Positions 36,202 through 45,501 of a stretch of DNA of 64,000 nt are shown here, one piece after another. Each line of letters begins with the position of its first letter. Positions within the stretch are counted from its first letter, which is position 1. The notes under the pieces were generated by a model. It did no database searches. It was not told the origin of the DNA and was given only the letters and a program-made list of their open reading frames with translations. A program made the translations under genes and the position numbers. This DNA is from Nitrosarchaeum sp. (GTDB lineage Archaea > Thermoproteota > Nitrososphaeria > Nitrososphaerales > Nitrosopumilaceae). The stretch spans positions 712,526 through 776,525 of the forward strand of contig JAILWJ010000001.1 in assembly GCA_025699025.1 (NCBI GenBank). The letters run 5' to 3'.

Positions 36202-37929
36202 ATGCCAAGCATGAAAGGCGTAGACACATCAGTTGTGTTAAAGGCCCTCCTGGCATCAGTGGTAGGCATATCACTGCTTTATACGACCCAGTTTATTTTG
36301 AATGCAGAACAATTTTACTTTGTATCCACTCCAAGCTACATTATCCTGCCGGGAATGTTTGCAGTGGCGTCAATATATGTAACAATCAAAGAATGGAAAA
36401 ATAATTCCAAAAGCAGAATTGCAATAATGTTTTTCGCGGTAGGAGCAGGATGTTGGTTTGCAGGGGAACAGTTATGGATAATCATAGATGTAATTCTTGA
36501 TGAAGAGCCATTCCCATCACATGCAGATGTTTTCTACATAGCAGCATATGTTTTTTTCATAATGTTTTTGGTTTTGTATATACGACAGATAAAACAAAGC
36601 ATTACAAAAAACACATTGTTATTTTCTACAATAATTTCATTTGTATTTGTACTTCCCGCACTGTATGTACTTGGGGATTATTATCAAGGGGAATCAGCGC
36701 TTAGCATATCAGTTGCATTGGTCTATCCTATCCTAAGCAGTGTTATGTTATTTTTTGTACTGCTAGGAATCATGTTCTTTGTAAAGGGAGCACATACATA
36801 TTTCTGGACATTCATATTTGTGGGGTTTTTAATCCATACAGTAACAGATACGCTCTTTTTGTTTACTGCAATTGATGATTCTTACTATGACGGACATGTT
36901 AGTGACTTGCTGTATCTTATTGGATATCTATTTTTCATTGCAGGAGTTGTGTGTTATTTCAAAACAAAACCCAGTGCAAAAACAGAAATGACAATACTGA
37001 CATTTGACGCAATTGGCAAGATTGCAATACCACTTATTATTGGAACTGTGTTTTCGGTGACATCAGTATTTCTGGTCTATGCCTATTTTTATGCAGAGGA
37101 TTTTACCAACGAGACATTTCTTATCACGCTGATAATTGCAATATTTATCATCATTGCAATATTTTCCGCTAGCATCTTTATCATAATCAGACAAACAGAT
37201 CGTTTCATCAGACTAAGAACAAAGGAGGTTGAGATGCAAAAAAAGGATTTGGAGATCATACTTGAAAAAAAATCACATGAAATTCTCCAGGCATCAGAAT
37301 TTTCCAACATAGGGATAAATATTTCTCAGATTGTGCATGATCTGAAAAATCCATTGACGGTGTTAAAGTTGAATCTGGAAATGATCGAAAACGAGAACAA
37401 AGAAAACCCAATAATATCTAGCAGGCTTGGCCACATGAAAGAATCAATCAATATGATCTATGAGCACATGTCTGATGTGCTAAACTATATCAAAAAACCC
37501 ACGCTGGATATCTCAGAAGCAAACCTGCTTGATTTGATAGACAAATCGATTCAAAATATAGACAAACCAAAAACAGTATCAATCAAGCTACCAAAAGAAG
37601 ATGTAAAAATTCAATGCGATCCGATACGCATGGTCCTAGTATTTATCAACATACTGACTAACGCAATTGATGCAATGAACAATCAGGGGACAATTTCAAT
37701 AAATACACAACAGAAAAAAAATTCAACCATAGTCAACTTTGAGAATTCAGGACCGCCAATTCCCAACGATATCATGGATCAGGTTTTTGAGCCATTGTTT
37801 ACAACAAAGCCAAATGGCACAGGGCTCGGTCTGCCCACATGTAAAAAGATAATTCAACAACATGGTGGAAAAATTACCATAAGCAACAACCCCACAACAG
37901 TAACGATCGAACTACCACGCAAAATATAG
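36202..37929 (+). CDS. multi-pass sensor histidine kinase
   Basis: 575 residues. Residues 1-335 contain about nine to ten transmembrane helices without a clear ligand domain. The kinase core follows: H-box QIVHDLKNPLTVLKL (about 377), N-box NILTNAIDAM (about 484), then FEPLFTTKPNGTGLGLP and a final HGGKI segment. It autophosphorylates on the His; no response regulator is adjacent. The nearest receiver protein is at 44698-45447. Confidence 0.88.
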   Translation: MPSMKGVDTSVVLKALLASVVGISLLYTTQFILNAEQFYFVSTPSYIILPGMFAVASIYVTIKEWKNNSKSRIAIMFFAVGAGCWFAGEQLWIIIDVILDEEPFPSHADVFYIAAYVFFIMFLVLYIRQIKQSITKNTLLFSTIISFVFVLPALYVLGDYYQGESALSISVALVYPILSSVMLFFVLLGIMFFVKGAHTYFWTFIFVGFLIHTVTDTLFLFTAIDDSYYDGHVSDLLYLIGYLFFIAGVVCYFKTKPSAKTEMTILTFDAIGKIAIPLIIGTVFSVTSVFLVYAYFYAEDFTNETFLITLIIAIFIIIAIFSASIFIIIRQTDRFIRLRTKEVEMQKKDLEIILEKKSHEILQASEFSNIGINISQIVHDLKNPLTVLKLNLEMIENENKENPIISSRLGHMKESINMIYEHMSDVLNYIKKPTLDISEANLLDLIDKSIQNIDKPKTVSIKLPKEDVKIQCDPIRMVLVFINILTNAIDAMNNQGTISINTQQKKNSTIVNFENSGPPIPNDIMDQVFEPLFTTKPNGTGLGLPTCKKIIQQHGGKITISNNPTTVTIELPRKI

Positions 37930-38037
37930 CTATTGTGATTTTTCCAGTATCTTGTCTACTTCTTTTCTGTGAGCTGGACAGTACAGGCCAGAGTCCTTGC
38001 AGTCAGGACATCTGAGATACTTGTAATAGTCAATCAT
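37930..38037 (-). CDS. 35-residue zinc-binding microprotein
   Basis: ATG 38037 to TAG immediately after the kinase gene, convergent. CPDC and CPAH supply a possible CxxC/CxxH zinc site in MIDYYKYLRCPDCKD and after. Length and ligands suggest a stand-alone zinc knuckle. Confidence 0.5.
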   Translation of the reverse strand: MIDYYKYLRCPDCKDSGLYCPAHRKEVDKILEKSQ

Positions 38038-38277
38038 AGAAAAAACAACAAATAACAGATTAAAAGGAATTTCTACTAAATCATATCAGTAAAAGTAGGT
38101 AGTTCAAACAGCACAAATAACAAAGAAAGATAAAACAAAAGAATTCAAAGCCATACAAAGTATCAGAGTTTGTGATTAATATGATTAATGTGAGAAATAA
38201 AATCAGAGTTTCACACGGTCAACAGAAAGGCAATAATCACAAATAGTTGAAATTTGAAAAAGGAGAAAAAAGACCAT

Positions 38278-38490
38278 TTAAGTTAGGTTGGATTTTTCAC
38301 CTGACTTTTTATTTTTAGAAGGACATTCTTTTCCCTCATGTTCATCATCATATTCTGAACCACCATGCGCAGAAATATCAGATGATTCTGCAACTGCGAT
38401 ATCAAATGTAGAAACAAAAGCAACTGATGCTATCAATAGACTCAGAGTCAGGGTAAAAAACAATCGTGAATCGAATTTTTGTGCAGTCAT
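38278..38490 (-). CDS. small secreted acidic protein
   Basis: About 70 residues with a signal peptide (LFFTLTLSLLIASVAFVSTF, cleavage near AVAES), then a charged tail containing HGGSEYDDEHEGKECPS and a Lys-rich end. The ATG at 38490 lies 26 bp after a TTTAATAAT BoxA; an ATG at 38505 is the alternative. Function unknown. Confidence 0.6.
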   Translation of the reverse strand: MTAQKFDSRLFFTLTLSLLIASVAFVSTFDIAVAESSDISAHGGSEYDDEHEGKECPSKNKKSGEKSNLT

Positions 38491-38589
38491 TAAGGTATGT
38501 TGCATGTTTTTATTATTAAAGGCGGAGTAACATTGTTACCCACATAGCAACCATATAAAGTTCAATAACGGTAAGATAAAGAAAATTCT

Positions 38590-39297
38590 TTATCGATTGT
38601 ACATGTCATCAATGATTGTTTGGAATGTACCGTAGGGTTGGGCACCGATTACTGTTTCAGCAGTACCGTCAGGAGCAATTATTATAAATGATGGAGTGGA
38701 TCTCGCGCCTGCAGATGAGGCAATTTTCTTGTTGTCATTTACACGTTGCTCATATTTGCCAGAGTCAAGACATTCGTTGAACAAGGCGGAATCCATACCG
38801 TCAATGCCCATTACCAGTAACTTGAGATTGTTCGAGCTAGCCCAACCATCGTTTTCATGTCCTTGATTTGCATACATATAATCATGATACTTCCAATACA
38901 ATCCCTGATCTGCAGCACAGTAACTTCCTGCATGGATTTTCAGAGAATCAGGTCCAATGATTGGGTAATCTACATAAATCAGACTTGCAATTCCAGTGGC
39001 AATGAGATTTTTTTCTATTGCAGGTTTGGTAAATTCATTCCAGCGTTTGCAGAATGGACATTGATAATCGCCAAACTCCACAATAGTTACAGGGGCCATA
39101 CTATCTCCAAGAACAGGTGAGCCGTTACGCGTATCCAACGACAATTTGACAGAGTTTGGATTGTCAGCCTTTATAGAGTCAGGATTCATCAATAATGCTA
39201 CAATACCTACACCAACTATGGCGCAAATAATGCCAATAAGTACAAACTTTGTTTTAGGATTACCCTTAGGCTTTATTTTTCTGCTATGTTTTCCCAT
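38590..39297 (-). CDS. membrane-anchored DsbA-like thiol oxidoreductase
   Basis: About 235 residues. A basic N-terminus and one transmembrane helix (FVLIGIICAIVGVGIVALLM) precede an extracellular thioredoxin-fold domain with FGDYQCPFCKRW (CPFC active site), the YVDYPIIG segment and the cis-Pro loop ARSTPSFII. It probably makes or isomerises disulfides in secreted proteins. BoxA TTATTTTAATC supports the ATG at 39297 rather than 39345. Confidence 0.85.
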   Translation of the reverse strand: MGKHSRKIKPKGNPKTKFVLIGIICAIVGVGIVALLMNPDSIKADNPNSVKLSLDTRNGSPVLGDSMAPVTIVEFGDYQCPFCKRWNEFTKPAIEKNLIATGIASLIYVDYPIIGPDSLKIHAGSYCAADQGLYWKYHDYMYANQGHENDGWASSNNLKLLVMGIDGMDSALFNECLDSGKYEQRVNDNKKIASSAGARSTPSFIIIAPDGTAETVIGAQPYGTFQTIIDDMYNR

Positions 39298-39448
39298 TAC
39301 TATCAGATTCATTGCAGGATTAAAATAATCTATCCCTGATTGCATAACTTTGAACTGAATTTGGTATCAAAACAGGCATTCATATCACAAATCATCAAAG
39401 TCATAAGCAAAAGATAGTCAAAAATATCCCAATCTCACAAGATGTGTC

Positions 39449-40321
39449 GTGAATCGAATTTTAATCATAGGAATAATTCTAGTCATTGCTATTCTGATAG
39501 TCATTGCATTTACATACAGGATTCAAGATGCGGGCGAATCCACAAATGCAGATGACAAATCTCCAATCACTACTAATGTGGTATATGACAATTCATTATT
39601 CCTCATCCATAAAAATGCAGATGATTTTATTGGAAAAGATGAAAATAATGAAGACATGTTCTCAAGATACCTGCTGTCACCAAAAAACGACAATCAGCAA
39701 CTATATGATTCGCTAGGACCAAAAAATGCAAACCATACAACAGTGGTAATCATACCAATATTTACAGCACTGGCATATCACAATCCAGGATTTTACAACT
39801 ATTACGCAGGTACATGTGATGAGTCGTGTCTTACCGTAGGCGGATCTGCAGTGAATTCTTCACTAAAATATGATTATCGTTCAAGTGCCATGGCAAACCA
39901 GGTTTTTGAAATTCTTGGATATGACAGAATTTCAGATGCAGATGTACACATGGAGCCGGCCATACTGAAAGAATATGATCGCGTGATTCTTTTACACAAC
40001 GAATATGTGACAAGAGAAATGTTTGATGCCATAACAAGCCATCCAAAAGTAATCTATCTTTATCCAAATGCACTGCATGCAGAAGTACATGCCGATGTGG
40101 AAACAAGTTCAATTACTCTGATCAGAGGGCACGGATATCCTCAAAAAGAGATCAGAAATGGGTTTGACTGGGAGCATGACAATACCAACCCCTACGAATA
40201 TGATAAAGAATGCAAAAACTGGGAATTCTATGAGATAAACAATGGCATGATGCTAAACTGTTATCCAGAAAACATAATTTTCAGCGACATTGAATTTCTT
40301 CAAACAATACGTGATTTGTAG
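39449..40321 (+). CDS. membrane-anchored extracellular protein, unknown function
   Basis: 290 residues starting with GTG. An N-terminal helix (IIGIILVIAILIVIAF) anchors a large outside domain containing TTVVIIPIFTALAYHNPGFY, a CDESC pair and later CKN and CYP cysteines that could form disulfides. It lies divergent from the DsbA-like gene, which fits a disulfide-bonded exoprotein. No family recognised. Confidence 0.7.
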   Translation: MNRILIIGIILVIAILIVIAFTYRIQDAGESTNADDKSPITTNVVYDNSLFLIHKNADDFIGKDENNEDMFSRYLLSPKNDNQQLYDSLGPKNANHTTVVIIPIFTALAYHNPGFYNYYAGTCDESCLTVGGSAVNSSLKYDYRSSAMANQVFEILGYDRISDADVHMEPAILKEYDRVILLHNEYVTREMFDAITSHPKVIYLYPNALHAEVHADVETSSITLIRGHGYPQKEIRNGFDWEHDNTNPYEYDKECKNWEFYEINNGMMLNCYPENIIFSDIEFLQTIRDL

Positions 40322-40410
40322 AACAACACAATATCACAAAGGACAACAACAGTCAAATTTACAAGCATGGAATTAAGACAATCTATTTTACTAAAGAAAT
40401 CTGAAAATAT

Positions 40411-41469
40411 GTGATGAATCAGCAAGAGCAATCCGAAATATTTTCATCTGAATGGCTATTGTTAAATCAATTTCTTCACAAGATGAAAGAGGTAAGCACA
40501 TCATGTGTATCAGTCTATTATCCCTATGGCAGGGGACATGAGACCATATCCCTGCTTGATGAAACAAAGCAAAATGCAGAAGTAGAAAAAATCGAGTCAG
40601 AGATTCAAAAAAGAATAAAACATCTCAGAAAAAACCCATCGTCAATCGGAAAATTTACAAAAACATTTTGTATTTTTGGATGGACTGAAAATAACAAAAT
40701 AAACATTGAGAAAGTAGGCACATCAAAAAAACTACCATACATTTACATGGTAAGCAAAAAACCATTTCTCAAGCCATTTTACGACGTTCTAAAAACACAG
40801 CAGCGAATAGTGTTGATAATCCTTGATCAAAAATCAGCTTGGATACAGAAATTTTACGGAAGTAAAATAATACAAGAATCCAAGATAAAAATAGACTTGC
40901 GGGGAAGGCACAAAAAAGGGGGACAGAGTCAGGGACGATTCTTAAGAGCAAGACAGACCAAGATACATGTTTTTTACAAGAAAGTTGCAAACAGAGTAAA
41001 GACAATGGGGACAGATTCGGAATTAATCCTCATTGGAGGAGCAGGTCAAGCAAAGACAGAGTTTTTTGATGAAATTGATTCAGAAATAGCAAAGAAATGC
41101 AGATTTGTAGAGAACATATCTTTTTCCACATCCCAAGATGAAACATATAAAAAAATAATTCATCATTTGTATCAACACAGAAAAAAACAAGTAAGAGAAA
41201 CCATAGAGAGATATCACAGGCTGATTAAAGAGGGTTTAACTGCAAAAAGAAACACGGTGATCTTTAGAGCATTAGAACTAGGAGCAGTCGATACACTGAT
41301 TGTTTCAGCAGATTATCATTCTGATTCCCAATTCAAAAAAATAATAAATATGCTAGAAACTGCAAAAAAGACTTCAGCTAAAATAGAGTTTGTAACGTCA
41401 CCAAAAATAATCAAACAATTAGAGATTGAGGACTCTGTGGTGGCAATACTTCGTTACAAGATAAAATAA
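40411..41469 (+). CDS. eRF1-like protein with GGQSQ loop (VLRF1/aRF1 paralogue)
   Basis: 352 residues. The middle domain has GRHKKGGQSQGRF, the peptidyl-tRNA hydrolysis loop of class 1 release factors. The C-terminal domain (TAKRNTVIFRALELGAVDTLIVSADYH) matches eRF1 domain 3. The N-terminal region is divergent and I see neither NIKS nor YxCxxxF stop-codon motifs, so this looks like a Vms1/VLRF1-type rescue factor rather than the canonical terminator. Alternatively it is a divergent aRF1. Confidence 0.72.
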   Translation: MMNQQEQSEIFSSEWLLLNQFLHKMKEVSTSCVSVYYPYGRGHETISLLDETKQNAEVEKIESEIQKRIKHLRKNPSSIGKFTKTFCIFGWTENNKINIEKVGTSKKLPYIYMVSKKPFLKPFYDVLKTQQRIVLIILDQKSAWIQKFYGSKIIQESKIKIDLRGRHKKGGQSQGRFLRARQTKIHVFYKKVANRVKTMGTDSELILIGGAGQAKTEFFDEIDSEIAKKCRFVENISFSTSQDETYKKIIHHLYQHRKKQVRETIERYHRLIKEGLTAKRNTVIFRALELGAVDTLIVSADYHSDSQFKKIINMLETAKKTSAKIEFVTSPKIIKQLEIEDSVVAILRYKIK

Positions 41470-41522
41470 ACGTCCCAATGTAAAATGTGGGAAAAAATAC
41501 AATTAAAGAGGAATATTATAGG

Positions 41523-41933
41523 TTAGCTTTTGATTCGCATGATTTTTGTTCTATCCATGACTTTCCAATATTCAACATTTTGATTATTTTCCAGTTTGCC
41601 TTTTACCTCATCATCTACCAGCGTCACGTCAATTGTCTCAAATGTCTCCGAATCCATAATTTGATAAGTTTCTCCAATAATTGAAATGATTTGTCCGACT
41701 CGTTTGTCAATTAGAGGTACGTGAACCTGCATGCTGACAGGGCCAACATGGGGTCTTTTTTGTTCATCAAAGACGCCAACACCTACAATTCTTGCTTTGG
41801 CAGCACCATGTTTTCCTGGTTTTGACGTATCGTATTCTACTATTCGACACGGTTCGCCAGTTGCCTGATCACCGACTGGCAACAAGATGTAAGAACCAAT
41901 TTTTAATGAACCAAGATCTGCGGGTTTACTCAT
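41523..41933 (-). CDS. eif5a: translation factor aIF5A
   Basis: 136 residues: an SH3-like N-terminal domain with the hypusination loop SKPGKHGAAKARI (Lys41), then an OB-fold (VPLIDKRVGQIISI, FETIDV). It promotes peptide bond formation at stalling sequences and depends on deoxyhypusine or hypusine on Lys41. The ATG is followed by SKPADLGSLK, as in other archaea. Confidence 0.95.
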   Translation of the reverse strand: MSKPADLGSLKIGSYILLPVGDQATGEPCRIVEYDTSKPGKHGAAKARIVGVGVFDEQKRPHVGPVSMQVHVPLIDKRVGQIISIIGETYQIMDSETFETIDVTLVDDEVKGKLENNQNVEYWKVMDRTKIMRIKS

Positions 41934-41967
41934 GAGAAAGCAGGTTTCTGTCGAATATTTAACTTTT

Positions 41968-42579
41968 CTACTTTAGTACATCCAAAATCGAAAGACTGAC
42001 CAAATTTGTCATTGTAAGTCCTTTTCTGTTGATATCACGTCTTGTTTCATCACAATATTTTTTTACACTTTGATGACTCTTCTCGCTTGTAACTTCAATA
42101 ACCACTATGTTGTCACTATATGGAAAAGTAAATTTTGAAGGAACAGTGCAAAAAGTATCCAGAAATCCCAATCCAGCAATGTGGATCTTGTCTCTTTTTA
42201 TCAAAAGATGTGCAATATCTTGCAAATCCTCACCAGACTCGCCGTACTCCAGGTAGTAAACTGAAACAAAATTTGTAATTCCTTTAGTTTCTCGCTCAAA
42301 CAGATCATCTCGGATGTTAAAAACAAACGATGTTTTTTCTTGATTATGTTTTGCCAAGTCCTTTGAGATTATGCTGCTGTCTTTGAATTTTGCCAAGAGA
42401 TAATGGTTTGTAGAGTCAGAAAAGTAGGGTTTGCTTTCACTAGAAAACGTCCCAGTAACAAAATATAATTTTTCAATATTTTTTGACGATGCCCATTTTT
42501 CCTTTAATTCAATGGATTCATGATTGTGAAGATATGGGGCACATACATAACCAAAATACGACAATTCTAGCTGGGACAC
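41968..42579 (-). CDS. conserved-looking hypothetical protein
   Basis: 203 residues with a GTG start, no signal peptide or transmembrane segment. Mixed alpha/beta with one His-rich region near 15-20 (YLHNHES) and a late helix SHQSVKKYCDETRRDI. No recognised motif. Upstream of aIF5A on the same strand with 34 bp between them. Confidence 0.65.
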   Translation of the reverse strand: MSQLELSYFGYVCAPYLHNHESIELKEKWASSKNIEKLYFVTGTFSSESKPYFSDSTNHYLLAKFKDSSIISKDLAKHNQEKTSFVFNIRDDLFERETKGITNFVSVYYLEYGESGEDLQDIAHLLIKRDKIHIAGLGFLDTFCTVPSKFTFPYSDNIVVIEVTSEKSHQSVKKYCDETRRDINRKGLTMTNLVSLSILDVLK

Positions 42580-42687
42580 GCACCAATTCGTAAAAAAGAG
42601 TATTTATGCCATTTGGAAAAGCTCGATCTTTTAGAATATTTGACGTCTTCGATAGTTTTTTAATACTAGTATACTTCGTGATTTTGT

Positions 42688-42812
42688 CCCAAGCTAGCTC
42701 AGCCTGGTAGAGCTTCCGGCTGTAGTTGTTGGCTTAGAGGCTGACCGAATAACAGCATATCAGGCATACAGAAACCGGGTTGTCGAAGGTTCAATTCCTT
42801 CGCTTGGGACCA
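42688..42812 (+). tRNA. tRNA-Tyr (GTA) with 48-nt intron
   Basis: Acceptor stem CCCAAGC/GCTTGGG with the archaeal tRNA-Tyr C1-G72 pair, D stem GCTC/GAGC, anticodon stem TCCGG/CCGGG, anticodon GTA at 42722-42724, T arm GAAGG-TTCAATT-CCTTC and an encoded CCA end. An intron of about 48 nt (42726-42773) interrupts the loop at the canonical 37/38 site. A TTTTTAATAC BoxA lies about 26 bp upstream of the 5' end. Confidence 0.93.
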
Positions 42813-42894
42813 CAACCCCTTCTAAATAATAAAAATAAAAAAGACTAATTTAAGAAAACAAAAATGACTCTTAAATTATAAAAAATTTCTTTGT

Positions 42895-43086
42895 CTATGC
42901 TGTTTTTTTGACCTTTTGTGCGGCTGGTCCTTTTTGTCCTTGTCCTACTTCAAACTCTACTTTATCGCCTTCATTGATGAATCCATCAACATCTGATTTG
43001 TGGACGAATAAATCGTCACCAGATTCTCTTTCGATAAAACCAAAGCCCTTTGTACGGTTGAACCATTTTACTGTGCCTTGTTCCAT
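42895..43086 (-). CDS. cspA: cold-shock domain protein
   Basis: 63 residues, a single OB-fold cold-shock domain: [15 protein letters not shown] with RNP1 and [12 protein letters not shown] with RNP2. RNA/ssDNA chaperone. This family is bacterial and rare in archaea, but is known from Thaumarchaeota, so an old horizontal gain is likely. Confidence 0.95.
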   Translation of the reverse strand: MEQGTVKWFNRTKGFGFIERESGDDLFVHKSDVDGFINEGDKVEFEVGQGQKGPAAQKVKKTA

Positions 43087-43167
43087 TTGATATGGAAGAA
43101 TACAAGCCCGTATATTAAGTTGGCAATCAAAAGAGGCTTGAATAATAGAGGAGAAAATGCTCTAGGA

Positions 43168-43479
43168 TCAGAAATCTTTTGGGATGTGGCTGTTCTCTTT
43201 TAGCCATTCTACCTGGGGCAAAGTAAACCTCCAAACAATATCCCCTTGTTCGGATTCATTAAAATCCCAGGGGGCAATAATTACAATGTCATTATCACGG
43301 ATCCAAACCCGTCGTTTTAATTTTCCACGGATTCTACCGCGCCTAGTTATACCATCTGTGCATTTTATCAAAACGTTTTCTCCGCCTAGCATTTTAAGAA
43401 CGCGGCCGAACATCTCACCCTCTTCAGGTAATCGAATTTCTTTCAGGTCGCTTTCGCTTTTTACTTGGCGTTTACCCAT
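43168..43479 (-). CDS. eif1a: translation initiation factor aIF1A
   Basis: About 103 residues from ATG 43479 (MGKRQVKSESDLKEIRLP); the open frame upstream is not part of the family. OB-fold signature: EMFGRVLKMLGGENVLIKC, RGRIRGKLKRRVWI and DIVIIAPWDF. It helps ribosomal scanning or start selection together with aIF1. Confidence 0.93.
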   Translation of the reverse strand: MGKRQVKSESDLKEIRLPEEGEMFGRVLKMLGGENVLIKCTDGITRRGRIRGKLKRRVWIRDNDIVIIAPWDFNESEQGDIVWRFTLPQVEWLKENSHIPKDF

Positions 43480-43589
43480 GCCAGTAATGAACACTATCAG
43501 CATATAACTGTGGGGATTTTTGGAGAAAATTTCGTGATTTTTTGTTAAACAACAAAAGGAATTTTATTAATACACGGCACAAACATTGC

Positions 43590-44150
43590 GTGGAATTCAA
43601 ATGTGTAGAAGGATGCGCAGATTGTTGCATCAACAGAGAATATTATCCAAATAAAAAATTTGGGAAAATCGGAGTATTAATTCTGCCTGAAGAGAAACAA
43701 GAGATAGAAAACATGGCAAAAGAGAGAAAGATCAACGTATCAATGTTGCCAAGAATAGGAACGTCAAAAAATCAAAATGAAGTACCGACAATACTGGCAT
43801 ATCAGATGATGGGCAGAGAAAACAATGGCGATGTCTGTCCTTTTTTGGATACAGAGACGGAGAATAAATCACCTCATGGAGGATTTCCATGTAAAATTTA
43901 TGATAAAAGACCATTAGCATGTAAAACATATCCATTAATCCAAACTGAACCGACACAGTTAGATCAAAAATGTAGGTTTTGCAAGGAATGTGGACATGCG
44001 GATAAAAACTTGGATGAAGAGATGGAATCACTGCTAAAAATCAAAACAAAGATGGAGACAGATGCTCCTGTGATTTGGAGATATGCGACGGGTGTTGGAG
44101 AGGAGTCGGACAAGAACCACATCAACACAGGTTGGTTTCTAGACGAATAA
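43590..44150 (+). CDS. YkgJ-family cysteine-cluster protein
   Basis: About 186 residues. Cysteine clusters: CVEGCADCC at the N-terminus (residues 5-13), CKIYDKRPLACKTYPL in the middle and CRFCKECGH later, typical of the CxxCxxCC zinc/iron-binding family. The frame is open to TTG 43542, but BoxA TTTATTAAT is centred 24 bp before GTG 43590, and the family starts near there. Biochemical role unknown. Confidence 0.75.
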   Translation: MEFKCVEGCADCCINREYYPNKKFGKIGVLILPEEKQEIENMAKERKINVSMLPRIGTSKNQNEVPTILAYQMMGRENNGDVCPFLDTETENKSPHGGFPCKIYDKRPLACKTYPLIQTEPTQLDQKCRFCKECGHADKNLDEEMESLLKIKTKMETDAPVIWRYATGVGEESDKNHINTGWFLDE

Positions 44151-44208
44151 GTTAGAAAACTGTAGAAAATAACCAAAAATTCAAAAGCATGGAAAATATC
44201 AAACAATC

Positions 44209-44706
44209 ATGAGTGAGGACACATGGTCAAATTTGGACAAAGTTGACCAGAAGATCATTGAGATTCTCAACAGCAACGCGCGAACGCCATCCAAAGAAAT
44301 TGCATCCGAATTAAAAAAATCAGGACATGATGTTTCAGACAGAACAATTAGAAAAAGAATTGAGAGATTGGAAAAAAGTGGGATTATCAAGGGATACAAG
44401 GCAGTACTGACTGACGTATCTGGGATTAATGAATATCAAATTGTATTTATGAAACTAAAACCATCAAAATCACTAGAGTCAGTAAAAGGTGCAATCAAGG
44501 AATACATTACAAAATTAGACAATTACTTGTTAGTTGCAAATATGGAAGGAGAATGGAATATGTTTACAATAATTCAAACAGATTCACAAACAAACACTGC
44601 ACAAAAAATTGTAGAAAAATTCTCCGAGGAATTAATAGACTATAGAATTAACGAGATTGACATTAAAGATGCTAACATTCTAAACGTTTCTTTGTTATTA
44701 CTGTAA
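44209..44706 (+). CDS. Lrp/AsnC-family transcriptional regulator
   Basis: 165 residues. The HTH (DQKIIEILNSNARTPSKEIA, then RTIRKRIERLEKSGIIKGY) and C-terminal RAM domain are clear. Probably senses an amino acid or related metabolite; target unknown. Convergent with the receiver-protein gene, overlapping it by 9 bp. Confidence 0.88.
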   Translation: MSEDTWSNLDKVDQKIIEILNSNARTPSKEIASELKKSGHDVSDRTIRKRIERLEKSGIIKGYKAVLTDVSGINEYQIVFMKLKPSKSLESVKGAIKEYITKLDNYLLVANMEGEWNMFTIIQTDSQTNTAQKIVEKFSEELIDYRINEIDIKDANILNVSLLLL

Positions 44707-45447
44707 TAAGGAATACTCAGATTCTGCTATATCAATTGCTTTTTTCAGTTCATCTAAAGTAAACGGTTTTTGGATAAATGCAGTGACTCCAGAACTAATT
44801 GTCTTGTTAACACGCTTGGTGGTTTTTTCATCTGCAGTAATCACAATAATTTGAACAGTTGCATTCTCCTTCAATAGTTTGGAGGCGACAACATCACCAT
44901 CAACATCAGGCAAACCCATATCAAGTAAGACTAGTGGTTTTTTATTTTCAGAGAAGAGAGTTTGGCATCCCCTGAGTCCAGATTTTCCAGTCTCATAAAC
45001 AAGAATTTCCTTATAACCCAATTTTTCAACATAGCTTTGCAGTTTTAATGCAATTGCTTTGCTGTCATCAATAATTACAACGGGCCTAGTGGATTCTGGA
45101 GTGGTTGAAACGATTGATTTGGCGTGTTGATATGCTTCTTTTGCCTTATCGAATTCACCTAAGATCAAAAAACATTTGGATGCACAAAGTAGTGCACCTC
45201 TAACATTAGACACATTCTTTGATTTAGAATATTTTAAAAAGAGATCTCCGGCTTGTTTGATTTCGTCTTTTGATTCTTTTCCATGTTTTGATTTGCACTT
45301 TGCAGCCAGCATAAAGAACAAAGCAGATTTTAGCAGTTCTGTTTTTCTAAGTGATTCAGCTTGGGTCAGAAACAGATTATGAGCTGTAATGAATTGGTTA
45401 TTTTTTAAATGAGTTAAGGCAATTTCACATGTTGTCTTTGAATCCAT
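44698..45447 (-). CDS. helical-repeat plus receiver-domain protein
   Basis: 249 residues. The first 115 are TPR-like helices (ALFFMLAAKCKSKHG, LCASKCFLILGEFDKAKEAY). The rest is a CheY-like receiver: VVIIDDS, the phospho-acceptor in VLLDMGLPDVDG, IVITAD and IQKPF. No output domain follows, so it may work by protein-protein contact through the helical part. A possible partner is the orphan kinase at 36202. Confidence 0.82.
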   Translation of the reverse strand: MDSKTTCEIALTHLKNNQFITAHNLFLTQAESLRKTELLKSALFFMLAAKCKSKHGKESKDEIKQAGDLFLKYSKSKNVSNVRGALLCASKCFLILGEFDKAKEAYQHAKSIVSTTPESTRPVVIIDDSKAIALKLQSYVEKLGYKEILVYETGKSGLRGCQTLFSENKKPLVLLDMGLPDVDGDVVASKLLKENATVQIIVITADEKTTKRVNKTISSGVTAFIQKPFTLDELKKAIDIAESEYSLLQ

Positions 45448-45501
45448 GTCAAATGTGAGTATTTTTTATATTATAATATAGTGTTGTTGAAGATAATCTA
45501 G

